64,000 nt of DNA from Gordonia sediminis. GTDB lineage: Bacteria; Actinomycetota; Actinomycetes; Mycobacteriales; Mycobacteriaceae. Where the stretch lies: contig RZUM01000016.1 of assembly GCA_004193205.1 (NCBI GenBank), positions 1-64,000 on the forward strand, in the 5' to 3' direction. Every line of letters begins with the position of its first letter. Positions within the stretch are counted from its first letter, which is position 1. The translations under genes were made by a program, and so were the position numbers. Under the pieces are notes generated by a model. That model saw only the letters and a list, made by a program, of their open reading frames with translations. It did not search any database and had not been told where the DNA came from. Shown piece by piece: positions 1 to 8,538 of the stretch.

Positions 1-270
1 GACAAGTGATCTCGATACGACGCCTCGCCTAGCGGCTCGGTGTCTACTCGATCAGCGGAAGGATGGCGCCCGTCCCCGCCGGTCGAGTAGCCACGAGCGA
101 GCGCAGCGAGCCCGAGGCGTATCGAGACCACACCCGACAAGTGATCTCGATACGACGCCGCGCCTAGCGGCTCGGTGTCTACTCGATCAGCGGAAGGACG
201 GCGCCCGTCCCCGCCGGTCGAGTAGCCACGAGCGAGCGCAGCGAGCCCGAGGCGTATCGAGACCACACAG
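1..270. repeat. Tandem pair of 135-bp palindromic repeats (family A)
   Basis: Two nearly identical 135-bp units lie head to tail (1-135 and 136-270), differing at only a few positions. Each unit has an outer inverted arm (GTGATCTCGATACG at its left, CGTATCGAGACCAC at its right) and an inner one (CTACTCGATCAGCGG against CGGTCGAGTAG), so each strand can fold into a nested hairpin. No open reading frame of interest lies inside. Related copies occur at 5594-5687, 12483-12792, 27799-27854, 28756-28836 and 48511-48560. The arrangement suggests a non-autonomous dispersed element; the family name is mine. Confidence 0.9.
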
Positions 271-297
271 ATTGCCACGACAACAGAAAGCAGCACA

Positions 298-1044
298 ATG
301 ACTTCCGACAACCGATCACGTTTCACCGACAGAACCGTCATCGTCACCGGAGCCGCAGGCGGCATCGGCGAGGCCTACGCCCGTGCGCTGGCGGCCGAGG
401 GTGCCAACGTCGTCGTCGCCGATCTCAACGACGAACAGGGCAAGCAGGTCGCCGCCGACATCGGCGGACTCTACGTGCACACCGACGTGTCCGACGAACA
501 GTCCGCCCGGGCACTCGCCGCCGCAGCCGTCGACGCCTACGGCTCGATCGACGGGCTGGTCAACAACGCCGCCATCTATGGCGGGATGAAGCTCGACTTC
601 CTCATCACCGTGCCGTGGGACTACTACAAGAAGTTCATGAGCGTGAACCTCGACGGTGCGCTCAACGTGACCCGCGCCGTCTACCCGCACATGACCAGGG
701 GCGGCGCGATCGTCAATCAGTCCTCCACCGCGGCCTGGCTCTACAGCGGCTTCTACGGCCTGGCAAAGGTCGGGGTCAACGGGCTGACCCAGCAGCTGGC
801 CACCGAACTCGGCGGCCAGGACATCCGGGTCAACGCCATCGCCCCGGGCCCGATCGACACCGAGGCGACCCGCACCACCACCCCGACCGAGATGGTCGAG
901 GAGATGGTCGCCAAGCTGCCCCTCAAACGGATGGGCACGCCGGAGGATCTCGTCGGCATGTGCCTGTTCCTGCTGTCGGACGAGGCGGGCTGGATCACCG
1001 GACAGATCTTCAATGTCGATGGCGGACAGGTCATCCGGTCATGA
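298..1044 (+). CDS. SDR family NAD(P)-dependent oxidoreductase
   Basis: This is a classical short-chain dehydrogenase of 248 residues, the usual length for the family. The nucleotide-binding TGxxxGxG motif is at residues 17-24, NNAA at 89-92, and the catalytic Ser (142/143), Tyr153 and Lys157 (YGLAK) are all present. The C-terminal GQIFNVDGG is typical of FabG-like members. It should interconvert an alcohol and a ketone in the cytosol; the substrate cannot be read from the sequence. It is the first gene of a six-gene operon and its stop codon overlaps the next start (ATGA). The region just upstream is the tandem repeat, so the promoter must lie in or next to repeat DNA. Confidence 0.93.
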   Translation: MTSDNRSRFTDRTVIVTGAAGGIGEAYARALAAEGANVVVADLNDEQGKQVAADIGGLYVHTDVSDEQSARALAAAAVDAYGSIDGLVNNAAIYGGMKLDFLITVPWDYYKKFMSVNLDGALNVTRAVYPHMTRGGAIVNQSSTAAWLYSGFYGLAKVGVNGLTQQLATELGGQDIRVNAIAPGPIDTEATRTTTPTEMVEEMVAKLPLKRMGTPEDLVGMCLFLLSDEAGWITGQIFNVDGGQVIRS

Positions 1045-1907
1045 GTGGCCCAACCCGTCTCGGCTACGTCGGCCTCGGCAACATCGGCGGTCCGATGGCC
1101 GCCCGGCTGGCCAAGTGGCCCGGCGGTCTGAGAGTCTACGACCTGTCCGCCGATGCCGTCGCAAAGCTGGTGGACGCGGGGGCGACGGCGGCCACCTCGC
1201 TCGCCGAGTTGGCCGGGGCGGCCGACATCATCGGGATCTGCGTGCTCGACGACGCGCAGGTACGCACGGTGGTGACCGGGCTGCTCGAGGCGTCGGCTCC
1301 CGGCACCATCATCACCGTGCACTCCACGATCGGACCCGACACCGCCGTCGAGTTGGCGGGGGTCTGCGCCGAACGCGGTGTGGCCCTGCTCGACGCCCCG
1401 ATTTCCGGCGGCGCCGGCGGTGCCGAGCAGGGGCGCCTGGCCATGATGGTCGGGGGAGACCGAGTGGCCTACGAGCGCATCAAGGAACCGTTCGGACTGT
1501 CAGCCGAAATGCTCGTGCATGCCGGCCCCGACGTCGGCGCGGGCACCCGGATGAAGCTGGCACGTAACCTGCTGCATTTCATCTCGTTCACCGCCACGAC
1601 CGAGGCCGCGCGGTTGGCCGAGGCCGCGGGCATCGATATCGCCAAGCTCGGCAAGGTGGTGCGGCACACCGATGCCATCACCGGCGGTGCGGGTGCGATC
1701 ATGTTGCGCGACAACACTGCCGAGATCGATCCCGACGACTTCTGGTACGGCGTGTTCACCCACGTACGCGAGCTCGGCGAGAAGGACCTGTCGCTCGCGC
1801 TGGAACTGGGTCGGCAGCTCGAGGTCGACCTGCCACTCGGCGAGATCGCGCTGCGCGACCTCGCCACCGGACTCGGTGTGCCGCACCGGGAAGGAGAGGA
1901 CCGATGA
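1041..1907 (+). CDS. NAD(P)-dependent oxidoreductase, 3-hydroxyisobutyrate dehydrogenase-like
   Basis: This beta-hydroxyacid dehydrogenase family protein has 288 residues. The Rossmann motif GLGNIGG is at residues 11-17, the substrate loop DAPISGG at 118-124, and the catalytic Lys172 with Asn176 in KLARN. The family oxidises beta-hydroxyacids or related compounds with NAD(P). I chose the ATG that overlaps the stop of the preceding SDR gene; the frame is open further upstream but the family homology begins here. It also overlaps the next gene by ATGA, so translation of the three genes is probably coupled. It is distinct from the mmsB-like gene at 31957, which sits in a valine operon. The substrate is unknown. 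Confidence 0.9.
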   Translation: MSGPTRLGYVGLGNIGGPMAARLAKWPGGLRVYDLSADAVAKLVDAGATAATSLAELAGAADIIGICVLDDAQVRTVVTGLLEASAPGTIITVHSTIGPDTAVELAGVCAERGVALLDAPISGGAGGAEQGRLAMMVGGDRVAYERIKEPFGLSAEMLVHAGPDVGAGTRMKLARNLLHFISFTATTEAARLAEAAGIDIAKLGKVVRHTDAITGGAGAIMLRDNTAEIDPDDFWYGVFTHVRELGEKDLSLALELGRQLEVDLPLGEIALRDLATGLGVPHREGEDR

Positions 1908-2284
1908 CCGACACCGGCGAACAAACCGAACAGCGCCGGCGCGGCCTGGAGATGATGTCGAAGGTCTACGGCTGGGAGATGTCCGACGGCCCGGGCCTGC
2001 ACTTCGCGCATACCGCCGACCAACTCTTCGCCGAGGTGTGGACGCGTGAGGGGCTGTCCATCCGGGATCGCCGGCTCATCCTACTGGGCGCGCTGGCCGC
2101 AGGAGGGCACGTCGACGTCGCCGAGATCCAGGCGGGCGCCGCGCTCGGCAACGGTGAGCTGACTCCCGAACAGCTCGAGGAGATCGCGCTGTTCCTCTGC
2201 TACTACGTGGGGTGGCCGGTCGGCACCAAGATGAACATGATGTTCGGCCAGGTGATCGGAAAATACCGCAAGTCCACGCAATGA
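1904..2284 (+). CDS. Carboxymuconolactone decarboxylase (CMD) family protein
   Basis: This 126-residue single-domain protein has the CMD pattern: an Arg-rich RDRRLILLGAL helix, then the stretch from EIQAGAALGNG through LTPEQLEEIALFL to YYVGWPVG. Small CMD proteins act as gamma-carboxymuconolactone decarboxylases in aromatic catabolism or, when they carry a CxxC pair, as AhpD-like peroxidases. No CxxC is visible, which argues against the peroxidase role. It lies between two dehydrogenase or hydrolase genes and overlaps both neighbours by four bases. A role in the same catabolic route is an inference from that coupling; the reaction is not known. Confidence 0.87.
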   Translation: MTDTGEQTEQRRRGLEMMSKVYGWEMSDGPGLHFAHTADQLFAEVWTREGLSIRDRRLILLGALAAGGHVDVAEIQAGAALGNGELTPEQLEEIALFLCYYVGWPVGTKMNMMFGQVIGKYRKSTQ

Positions 2285-3642
2285 CCGGGGTGAGCTTCCG
2301 CGAGTTGACCGCCGGTGCAGGCTGTTCCATCGTGAGCGCCACGCCGGGTCCCGATCTGCGCGCCAACGGGTTCGGTGAGAATGAATACGCGGTGTCCGGC
2401 GTGGCGACACGGTTCGCCCCGCGCGGTCCCCGGTCGGTCATCGCGATCGGCGAGGATCGGTACACCACTCGCATCCTGGTGCGCCGCCCGCTCGACGACG
2501 CCGACTTCTCCGGCACCGTCGTCGTCGAATGGCTCAACGTGAGCAGCGGATCGGACGCCGCACCCGAATACACCTACCTCGCCGACGAAGTCATCCGCAG
2601 CGGACATGCATGGGTCGGGGTGTCGACCCAGTTCACCGGGATCACCGGCGGGCCCGCGTCGGTCGACGGCCTCGACGGCCCGTCACCTCGGGGACTCGCC
2701 GTCAGGGACCCGAAACGGTATGCCGGACTTCACCATCCGGGCGACGCCTACAGCTACGACATCTTCGGCGGAATCGGCGCGGTCTTGCGCTCACCCGACA
2801 CCGCCGACCATCCGCTGACCGGGCTCACCGTCCGGCAACTCCTCGCCGTCGGCGAGTCGCAATCGGCGATGGCGCTCACGACCTACGCCAATCTGTTCAC
2901 CACGGTCCACGACGTGTACAGCGGCATCCTCATCCATTCGCGGGCCGCCGCCGGGATGTCGCTCGGCGATGTCGGCGCCGGCGTCGACATCGACCGGGTA
3001 TTCGACGGTGAACCGGCCACCGTTGACTCCGATGTCCCGGTGTTCGTCGTGCAGACCGAGACCGACGTGCTCACCGACTTCGCCTCGCACCGTGTCCGGC
3101 AACCCGACACCGACCGACTCCGCATCTGGGAGATCGCCGGCACCGCCCACGCGGATCTGCATCAGATCGGTCCCTATGAGCACATGCTCGGATGCCCCAC
3201 ACCGGTCAACCGCGGACAGCAGCGCTTCGTGCTGCGGGCGGCGCTGCGCCATCTGCACGGCTGGGCCGGTGGTGCCGATCCGCCGCCGGTGGCGGCCCCG
3301 CTGGAAATCGACCGCTCCGGTCCGACAACGGAATTCGTCGTCGACGAGATCGGCAACGTCCGGGGTGGGGTGCGGACACCGTGTGTCGAGGCGCCCACCC
3401 AGGTGCTCAGCGGGATCGTCCGCGGCGACGTCTCGCGGCTGTGCCGGCTGTTCGGCTCGACCACCTCCGCCGATCCCGAGGCCATCGGCCGACGCTATCG
3501 CGGCCGCACGGACTATCTCGAGCGCTATCACCGGGCCACCGACGCCGCGATCGACGCCGGATTCGTGCTGTCCGCCGACCGCGCCGAACTCCTCGCCGAT
3601 GCCCGACCCGACCTCGTCGCCGAGCGCACCTCGGTCGGCTGA
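2281..3642 (+). CDS. Alpha/beta hydrolase domain-containing esterase
   Basis: This 453-residue protein resembles the large alpha/beta hydrolase domain family often annotated only by that name. The nucleophile elbow is GESQS with Ser193, and a probable catalytic His lies in the IAGTAHADLHQI segment near residue 305. No signal peptide is evident, so it is probably cytosolic. I chose the ATG overlapping the stop of the CMD gene. In this operon it could hydrolyse an ester or lactone made by the upstream oxidoreductases; that is an inference from position only. Confidence 0.8.
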   Translation: MTGVSFRELTAGAGCSIVSATPGPDLRANGFGENEYAVSGVATRFAPRGPRSVIAIGEDRYTTRILVRRPLDDADFSGTVVVEWLNVSSGSDAAPEYTYLADEVIRSGHAWVGVSTQFTGITGGPASVDGLDGPSPRGLAVRDPKRYAGLHHPGDAYSYDIFGGIGAVLRSPDTADHPLTGLTVRQLLAVGESQSAMALTTYANLFTTVHDVYSGILIHSRAAAGMSLGDVGAGVDIDRVFDGEPATVDSDVPVFVVQTETDVLTDFASHRVRQPDTDRLRIWEIAGTAHADLHQIGPYEHMLGCPTPVNRGQQRFVLRAALRHLHGWAGGADPPPVAAPLEIDRSGPTTEFVVDEIGNVRGGVRTPCVEAPTQVLSGIVRGDVSRLCRLFGSTTSADPEAIGRRYRGRTDYLERYHRATDAAIDAGFVLSADRAELLADARPDLVAERTSVG

Positions 3643-3663
3643 CCTGACAAGCACAGGAGCACC

Positions 3664-4320
3664 ATGGAGTTCATGCTCGAGGACATCTCCGACGACGAGA
3701 TCGCGCGACGTCGGGAACTGTATGAGCCGCTGACGAACTCGGTCCGCGAGCTCATCGACGCGGTGATCCGCACCGAGGTCGACCCGGATACGGTCCGCAA
3801 TGTCCATCGGGCCATCGAGACGGCGGTCGCGCGACTACGCAGCCACCAGATCGACGGGTCCTACGGTGTGCGCTACACGGCGGATCTACACGGGATGCCC
3901 TGGGGAAACGCCGCGATCGGGCTCCGCAACGCCATCGCTCCGCCGCTGCGAACCGTACGTCACGACGACGGCAGCGTCACCGCCGACGTCACCCTCGGTG
4001 CGGCCTACGAGGGACCGTCCGGGTGCGTCCACGGCGGGATGTGCGCGCTCATGCTCGACCACGTGCTCGGCGAGGCGGGCAGCGCCGACGAGGTGCCGTG
4101 TTACACCGGCACCATCTCGCTGCGCTATCTGCGTCCCACGCCGCTCGGTGCGCTGCACGCCGAGGCGAAGATCACCGAGCGCGACGGCCGTAAGAAGATC
4201 GTCCGCGGATCGCTGTCGGATGCCGACGGTCCCACGGTCACCGCCGAGGGAGTGTTCATCGTGCCCAAGGACTGGGATGGTCCGATGCCACGTTCCATCC
4301 GCCCCGGGGCACGGGAGTAG
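3664..4320 (+). CDS. PaaI-family hotdog thioesterase
   Basis: This 218-residue protein has a C-terminal hotdog domain with the hallmark GPSGCVHGG loop (HGG at residues 123-125) followed by Asp132, as in PaaI/YdiI acyl-CoA thioesterases. The N-terminal ~90 residues are an extra helical segment not seen in minimal PaaI proteins. It would hydrolyse acyl-CoA or aryl-CoA thioesters. The start has a good upstream AG-rich sequence (AGGAGC) about 3-8 bases before ATG. It is 21 bp after the esterase gene in the same direction, so it belongs to the same operon. Confidence 0.88.
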   Translation: MEFMLEDISDDEIARRRELYEPLTNSVRELIDAVIRTEVDPDTVRNVHRAIETAVARLRSHQIDGSYGVRYTADLHGMPWGNAAIGLRNAIAPPLRTVRHDDGSVTADVTLGAAYEGPSGCVHGGMCALMLDHVLGEAGSADEVPCYTGTISLRYLRPTPLGALHAEAKITERDGRKKIVRGSLSDADGPTVTAEGVFIVPKDWDGPMPRSIRPGARE

Positions 4321-4321
4321 C

Positions 4322-5272
4322 GTGGGATCGGTGAACAACGCCGTGCCCGACCACACGACGCGCGACACCGGAGAACTCGCCGAGCCCTTCAGCGCCGATG
4401 AGAGCACACAGGTACAGAGATTCTGGCGTGACCTCGGACTCCCCGGGCTGATCGACGTCCACACCCATTTCATGCCCAAGCCGGTGATGGACAAGGTGTG
4501 GTCGTACTTCGACTCCGTGGGGCCGCGGTTCGGCAAGGAATGGCCGATCACTTATCGCGCCGCCGAGGATCTTCGGGTCGCGACGATGCAGGAGTTCGGG
4601 GTTCGGGCGTATTCCTCGCTGGTCTACCCGCACAAAGCCGACATGGCCGAATGGCTCAACGGCTGGGCCACCGACTTCGCCGCACACCATCCCGACTGTC
4701 TGCCCACAGCGACCTTCTACCCCGAGGAGTCGGCGCCGCAGTACGTGTCGCACGCGATCCAGCGTGGCGTCCGGGTGTTCAAATCCCACATCCAGGTCGG
4801 CGACTACTCACCGCTGGACTCGCTCCTCGACGGTGTGTGGTCGCAGATTGCCGACAGCCAGGTACCGGTCATCATCCACTGCGGATCAGGTCCCGAGCCC
4901 GGCCGCTACACCGGAGTCGAACCGATTCGGACGCTGCTGCATCGCTTTCCGTCGTTGCCGCTGATCATCGCGCACATGGGGACGACCGAGTACATCGAAT
5001 TCCTCGAACTCGCGGAACAACATCCGTCCGTGTATCTCGATACGACGATGTCCTTCACCGACTTCACCGAAGCCGACTGGCCGTACCCGAAGGATGCACT
5101 GCCGAGGCTGCAGGATATCGGCGACAAGATCTTGTTCGGCAGCGACTTCCCGAACATCCCCTACCCATACACCCACGGGTTGGAGGCGTTGGCACGTCTC
5201 GATCTCGGTGACGACTGGCTGCGCGGCGCGGTGTACCACAACGCGGCGAAGCTGTTCGACATCGCGGCCTGA
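4322..5272 (+). CDS. Amidohydrolase family protein (ACMSD-like)
   Basis: This is a TIM-barrel metal-dependent hydrolase of about 316 residues. Visible metal-binding motifs are DVHTHF near the N-terminus, IIHCG and IAHMG in the middle, and FGSDFP near the C-terminus, which is the pattern of the amidohydrolase_2 group that includes aminocarboxymuconate-semialdehyde decarboxylase and related decarboxylases or hydratases. The GTG at 4322 follows the thioesterase stop by one base; a second GTG at 4331 is equally possible. It is the last gene of the operon. With the CMD protein it points to a ring-cleavage or dicarboxylic-acid pathway, but the substrate is not identifiable. Confidence 0.87.
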   Translation: MGSVNNAVPDHTTRDTGELAEPFSADESTQVQRFWRDLGLPGLIDVHTHFMPKPVMDKVWSYFDSVGPRFGKEWPITYRAAEDLRVATMQEFGVRAYSSLVYPHKADMAEWLNGWATDFAAHHPDCLPTATFYPEESAPQYVSHAIQRGVRVFKSHIQVGDYSPLDSLLDGVWSQIADSQVPVIIHCGSGPEPGRYTGVEPIRTLLHRFPSLPLIIAHMGTTEYIEFLELAEQHPSVYLDTTMSFTDFTEADWPYPKDALPRLQDIGDKILFGSDFPNIPYPYTHGLEALARLDLGDDWLRGAVYHNAAKLFDIAA

Positions 5273-5285
5273 CGACCGGCGCGTA

Positions 5286-5555
5286 TTATCCCCGCGCGGC
5301 TATCCGCGCCCGCACCTCCGGCCTACGGAGCGGCGGCACGGTCTTGGGTGGTTGGCGCCGCTCCGGCAACGCCTCGAGGAGCGCACGGGTGGCCTCGGTG
5401 ACCTGCTGCACGGCCTCCTCGAACGCGTCGTGGGCCAGCGCCGAGGGATGCCGGATACCGCTGACCTTGCGGACGTACTGACGCGCGGCCGCCTCGATCT
5501 CCTCGTCGGTCGCCGCAGGCTCCAGGCCACGCAGTTCGGTGATGTTGCGGCACAT
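5286..5555 (-). CDS. DUF2277 family protein
   Basis: This is a short protein of 89 residues beginning MCRNITELRG, the signature start of the DUF2277 family. It is mostly helical and charged, with no signal peptide or membrane segment. An in-frame ATG lies 27 bases further upstream, but the MCRN start has a strong GGAGAG ribosome-binding site and matches the family. It converges with the amidohydrolase gene across 13 bp. The function of the family is unknown. Confidence 0.88.
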   Translation of the reverse strand: MCRNITELRGLEPAATDEEIEAAARQYVRKVSGIRHPSALAHDAFEEAVQQVTEATRALLEALPERRQPPKTVPPLRRPEVRARIAARG

Positions 5556-5593
5556 GCTGCGCTCTCCTTCGTCCTGATCCACTCACCCCACCG

Positions 5594-5687
5594 CTGGTCG
5601 ATCTCGATACGCCGCTCACTTCGTTCGCCGCTACTCGATCCAAGGAGTAGCCGACGAGCCTGCGAGGAGGTGTATCGAGACCACTCC
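5594..5687. repeat. Family A palindromic repeat, single copy
   Basis: A single, shorter copy of the dispersed repeat. It starts TGGTCGATCTCGATACG, contains the inner pair CTACTCGATC and GGAGTAGCC, and ends GTATCGAGACCACTCC. It fills most of the gap between DUF2277 and the quinone oxidoreductase gene and contains no gene. The interior sequence differs from the copy at 1-270, so arms are better conserved than centre. Confidence 0.8.
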
Positions 5688-5704
5688 TGCAAGCCTCGTC
5701 CCCG

Positions 5705-6673
5705 TCAGTCGGCGATCTTGACGACCGCCTTCCCCAGGATCCGCCCCTCGGCCAGGTCGGTCAATGCCTTGGGCAGCTCGTCGAGGGTGTAAGTGACGTT
5801 GACCTGCGGACGCATACCGGCGGCGATCATCTCGGTGAGCTCGTCGTGCAGCAGCTCCGGGACGCCGGGGTGCGTGCGGACGTATTCGCCCCAGGCCGCG
5901 CCGACGACGGCGATATTGCGGAACAGCACCCGGTTCAGCTTGACCGTCGGGATGCCGCCGGCGGCGAAGCCGATCACCACGTACCGGCCGTCGGGGGCGA
6001 CCTGGCGCAGCGCCTCGTCGAACACGTCACCGCCGGACGGGTCGATCATCACATCCACGCCCTCGGGTGCGATCTTCTTGAGTTCGGCGCCCCAGCCCTC
6101 TTCGAGCTGCACGATCTCGTCGGCACCCGCGCTGCGCAGCAATTCGTCGGCACCCTTGCGGTGCACGATGGCGATCACCTTGGCGCCCATGGCCTTTGCC
6201 ACCATGATCGATGCGGTACCGACGCCGCCGGCCGCTCCGAGCACACCGACGACCTCGCCGGGGGCGGTCTGCGCGCGGACCTTGAGGGCGAACAGGGCGG
6301 TCTGGTAGTTGATGCCCATCGCGGCGCCCTGGTCGAAGGTCAGCCCTTCCGGCAGCGGCAGCAGCTGCTCGGGTGCCGCGGTCACCTGCTCGGCGAATCC
6401 TCCGACGATCGATGCCACCAGTACCTTGTCACCCGCTTGGACCGACGAACCCTCAGGTGCCTCACGCACGACTCCGGCGACCTCGGTGCCGGGCGTGAAC
6501 GGCGTCGGGACCCGCAGCTGATACTTGCCCTGACTCATCAGCAGATCCGGGAAGCAGATGCCACAGGACTTGATGTCGACGAGAACCTGCCCGTCGGCAG
6601 GCTTCGGGTCCGGGACATCGGTCAGTTCCAGCGCGGAGGGGCCGTTCTCTGCGGTGAGCACTTGAGCTTTCAT
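5705..6673 (-). CDS. NADPH:quinone oxidoreductase family zinc-type dehydrogenase
   Basis: This MDR-superfamily protein has about 322 residues, beginning MKAQVLTAENG. It has the N-terminal GroES-like domain with CGICFPD and the Rossmann motif GAAGGVGTA followed by IAIVHRKGAD. The structural zinc-binding cysteine cluster of alcohol dehydrogenases is absent, as in quinone oxidoreductases and crotonyl-CoA-reductase-like members. It probably reduces quinones or alpha,beta-unsaturated carbonyls with NADPH. I prefer the ATG at 6673, which has AGGGTGAG upstream, over a GTG nine bases earlier. It is divergent from the methyltransferase gene with under 50 bp between. Confidence 0.9.
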   Translation of the reverse strand: MKAQVLTAENGPSALELTDVPDPKPADGQVLVDIKSCGICFPDLLMSQGKYQLRVPTPFTPGTEVAGVVREAPEGSSVQAGDKVLVASIVGGFAEQVTAAPEQLLPLPEGLTFDQGAAMGINYQTALFALKVRAQTAPGEVVGVLGAAGGVGTASIMVAKAMGAKVIAIVHRKGADELLRSAGADEIVQLEEGWGAELKKIAPEGVDVMIDPSGGDVFDEALRQVAPDGRYVVIGFAAGGIPTVKLNRVLFRNIAVVGAAWGEYVRTHPGVPELLHDELTEMIAAGMRPQVNVTYTLDELPKALTDLAEGRILGKAVVKIAD

Positions 6674-6722
6674 ACGGCTCACCCTACGCGGCCGACGTTA
6701 CCGACCGGATAGGATCTGCCTC

Positions 6723-7421
6723 ATGACCGCATCGTCGACGCAGATGCCCAAAGCCCCATCGCCGGAGCGCCTGAAGGTGGCGGAGGCCGCACCCGGATTC
6801 ATGCCGACCGACGAGGCGCTGACGCTGTTCGAGATCGCCGGAGAGTATCTGTCCCAAACGGATTCGACCGGTGTCGGCATCGAGATCGGCACCTATTGCG
6901 GTAAGTCGACCGTCTTCCTGGGGGCCGCTGCCGAACCGGTCGGCGCGACCATCGTGACGATCGATCACCATCGCGGCTCGGAGGAACACCAGCCCGGCTG
7001 GGAGTACCACGACGAATCCCTCGTCGACCCGCACACCGGCACCTTGGACACCTCGGCCCGGTTTCGTCGGACGATGTTCGACGCCGGTCTCGAGAGCACC
7101 GTCATCGGCATGCTGGCCGGGTCGACCATCGCGGCCAAGGTGTGGGGTAAACCGGCCGATTTCGTCTTCATCGACGGTGGGCACAGCATGACCGCGGCAC
7201 AGAACGACCTCGACGGCTGGGCACCCTGGGTCCGCATCGGAGGAGCGTTGCTCATCCACGACGTGTTCCCCAACCCCGAGGACGGCGGACGCCCGCCGTA
7301 CGAGATCTATCGACAGGCGCTGGCCACCGCACAGTTCACCGAGGTCCGCGCCGAGGGCTCGCTGCGCGTCCTCCGTCGCACCGCCGGCGACGTCGGCGCC
7401 CCCCTGCCCCTCGCCACGTAA
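6723..7421 (+). CDS. Class I SAM-dependent methyltransferase
   Basis: This 232-residue protein has a Rossmann-type methyltransferase core: motif I is GIEIGTYCGKSTVFL, followed by the acidic strand end VTIDHHRGSEEHQPG, then FVFIDGGHSMTAAQNDL and GGALLIHDVFPNP. The FIDGGHS motif places it in the Methyltransf_24 type, often sugar or macrolide-type O-methyltransferases. The target is unknown. It stops just before the first 70-bp palindrome at 7426. Confidence 0.85.
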   Translation: MTASSTQMPKAPSPERLKVAEAAPGFMPTDEALTLFEIAGEYLSQTDSTGVGIEIGTYCGKSTVFLGAAAEPVGATIVTIDHHRGSEEHQPGWEYHDESLVDPHTGTLDTSARFRRTMFDAGLESTVIGMLAGSTIAAKVWGKPADFVFIDGGHSMTAAQNDLDGWAPWVRIGGALLIHDVFPNPEDGGRPPYEIYRQALATAQFTEVRAEGSLRVLRRTAGDVGAPLPLAT

Positions 7422-7425
7422 GACG

Positions 7426-7495
7426 GTTCTTCCCTCGGGTATCGCTTCATCCTGCGGGTGCTCGCGGACGACGAAGCGATACCCGGGGGACGAAT
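7426..7495. repeat. 70-bp palindrome, left element (family B)
   Basis: This 70-bp imperfect palindrome has outer arms GTTCTTCCCTCGGGTATCGC and GCGATACCCGGGGGACGAAT. Its sequence is closely related to the reverse complement of the element at 8539-8608, including the off-centre GTGCTCGCGG. It begins four bases after the methyltransferase stop and ends three bases before the stop of the nuclease-like gene. Confidence 0.88.
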
Positions 7496-7498
7496 GGG

Positions 7499-8461
7499 TT
7501 ACGGGATGACGCATGCGGCTCGGAGGGCGGTGATCACTCGGGGGTGGAGTACTTTCGGGCGTTGGGCGTCGGACCAGGTCCAGCGCACGACGTGTGGTCC
7601 GGTGGCGCGGATTGCGTCCTCGCGCAGTTTCTCCTCGTAGATGACCTCTTCGGGTAGTCGGTCGCCGAACGGGCTCGACCGGTGATATTTGAACCGGCCG
7701 TCGAACTCGCCGACGACCCGGAGCACGCCGTTCACATCGCGCCAGCCGAAGTCGCCGTACACCTCCTTACGTCTGCCGTCGAGGTCGACCGAGATGGCCA
7801 CCTGCAGTTCCGGCGGCGGGATCAGCGGGTTCTCGGCCAGCGCGAGCCGGCTCACGGACTCCCCGACGCTCTCCGACAACCCGTCGGCCAACGCGATGGC
7901 CGAACGCAGCATCGCGATGCCGTGATGCCGCCGAAGTAGCGTGAGCTGCTCGTCGAGCTCGGCCAGCGTCACACCGAGCCGCAGGCCCGAATCCAGTACG
8001 CAGACCGCCTGCGCCAACGTGCCCGTCCGTGCGACATCGCAGATCGACCGAGCACGCGAGGTGACAGCGATGTCGTCGACGATGTCGATATGCGATTCCG
8101 CCAGGGAGGCCTGATGGATTACCCCACGTTTGATGGTCTTTCCTGTTGTCGCGGAGGTGAAGTGGACCGTCGTCAGGTCGGGTCTGAGCAAGGGGATGCG
8201 GTGCATCGCAGCCGCCGAGACGTGGCTCGCTGTGCGCTTCGGGCCACCGTAAAGGGACGCGGCGATCACCGTCGCGCGGTAGCGCTCGAGCTTGGCCGGG
8301 TGGGACTGTGTGGATTCGCCGGCGGTGGGCAGGTAGACCCCGTACCAGACCCGCTCCTTGGCCCCGCTCCGGACGTCTCGGCGCAGCTGCGCATCGCTCA
8401 CTCCCTTGCCGAGTGCCTCGGCGCGAAACTCCAGGTGGGCGCCGATGTCGAAGTCGTCCAT
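7499..8461 (-). CDS. AbiEi-like/DUF559-type nuclease-fold protein
   Basis: This 320-residue protein has two parts. The N-terminal ~150 residues resemble AbiEi-like antitoxin or regulator proteins common in actinobacteria (VWYGVYLPTAGE, GPKRTASHVSAAAMHRIP). The C-terminal part looks like a DUF559/Vsr-type restriction-endonuclease fold: YGDFGWRD, then VGEFDGRFKYH, then EEKLREDAIRATGPHVVRWTW. The E-x-D-x-x-x-K arrangement fits a PD-(D/E)xK active site. Proteins like this are usually annotated hypothetical and often occur in several copies per genome. The gene lies between two inverted 70-bp palindromes. DNA cleavage or nicking is an inference from the fold, and no toxin partner is visible. Confidence 0.75.
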   Translation of the reverse strand: MDDFDIGAHLEFRAEALGKGVSDAQLRRDVRSGAKERVWYGVYLPTAGESTQSHPAKLERYRATVIAASLYGGPKRTASHVSAAAMHRIPLLRPDLTTVHFTSATTGKTIKRGVIHQASLAESHIDIVDDIAVTSRARSICDVARTGTLAQAVCVLDSGLRLGVTLAELDEQLTLLRRHHGIAMLRSAIALADGLSESVGESVSRLALAENPLIPPPELQVAISVDLDGRRKEVYGDFGWRDVNGVLRVVGEFDGRFKYHRSSPFGDRLPEEVIYEEKLREDAIRATGPHVVRWTWSDAQRPKVLHPRVITALRAACVIP

Positions 8462-8538
8462 GCCAAGTCATCGTGCCCGCACCCACACCGACCGCCGAGC
8501 CTCCATCCACAGCCGGAGCCGCCCCTGTGAGGAACCCA

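Noticed and set aside
5036-5048. TCTCGATACGACG inside the amidohydrolase gene as another family A repeat
   Set aside because: Only the short arm matches; it lies in a conserved coding segment (YLDTTMS) and is coincidental.
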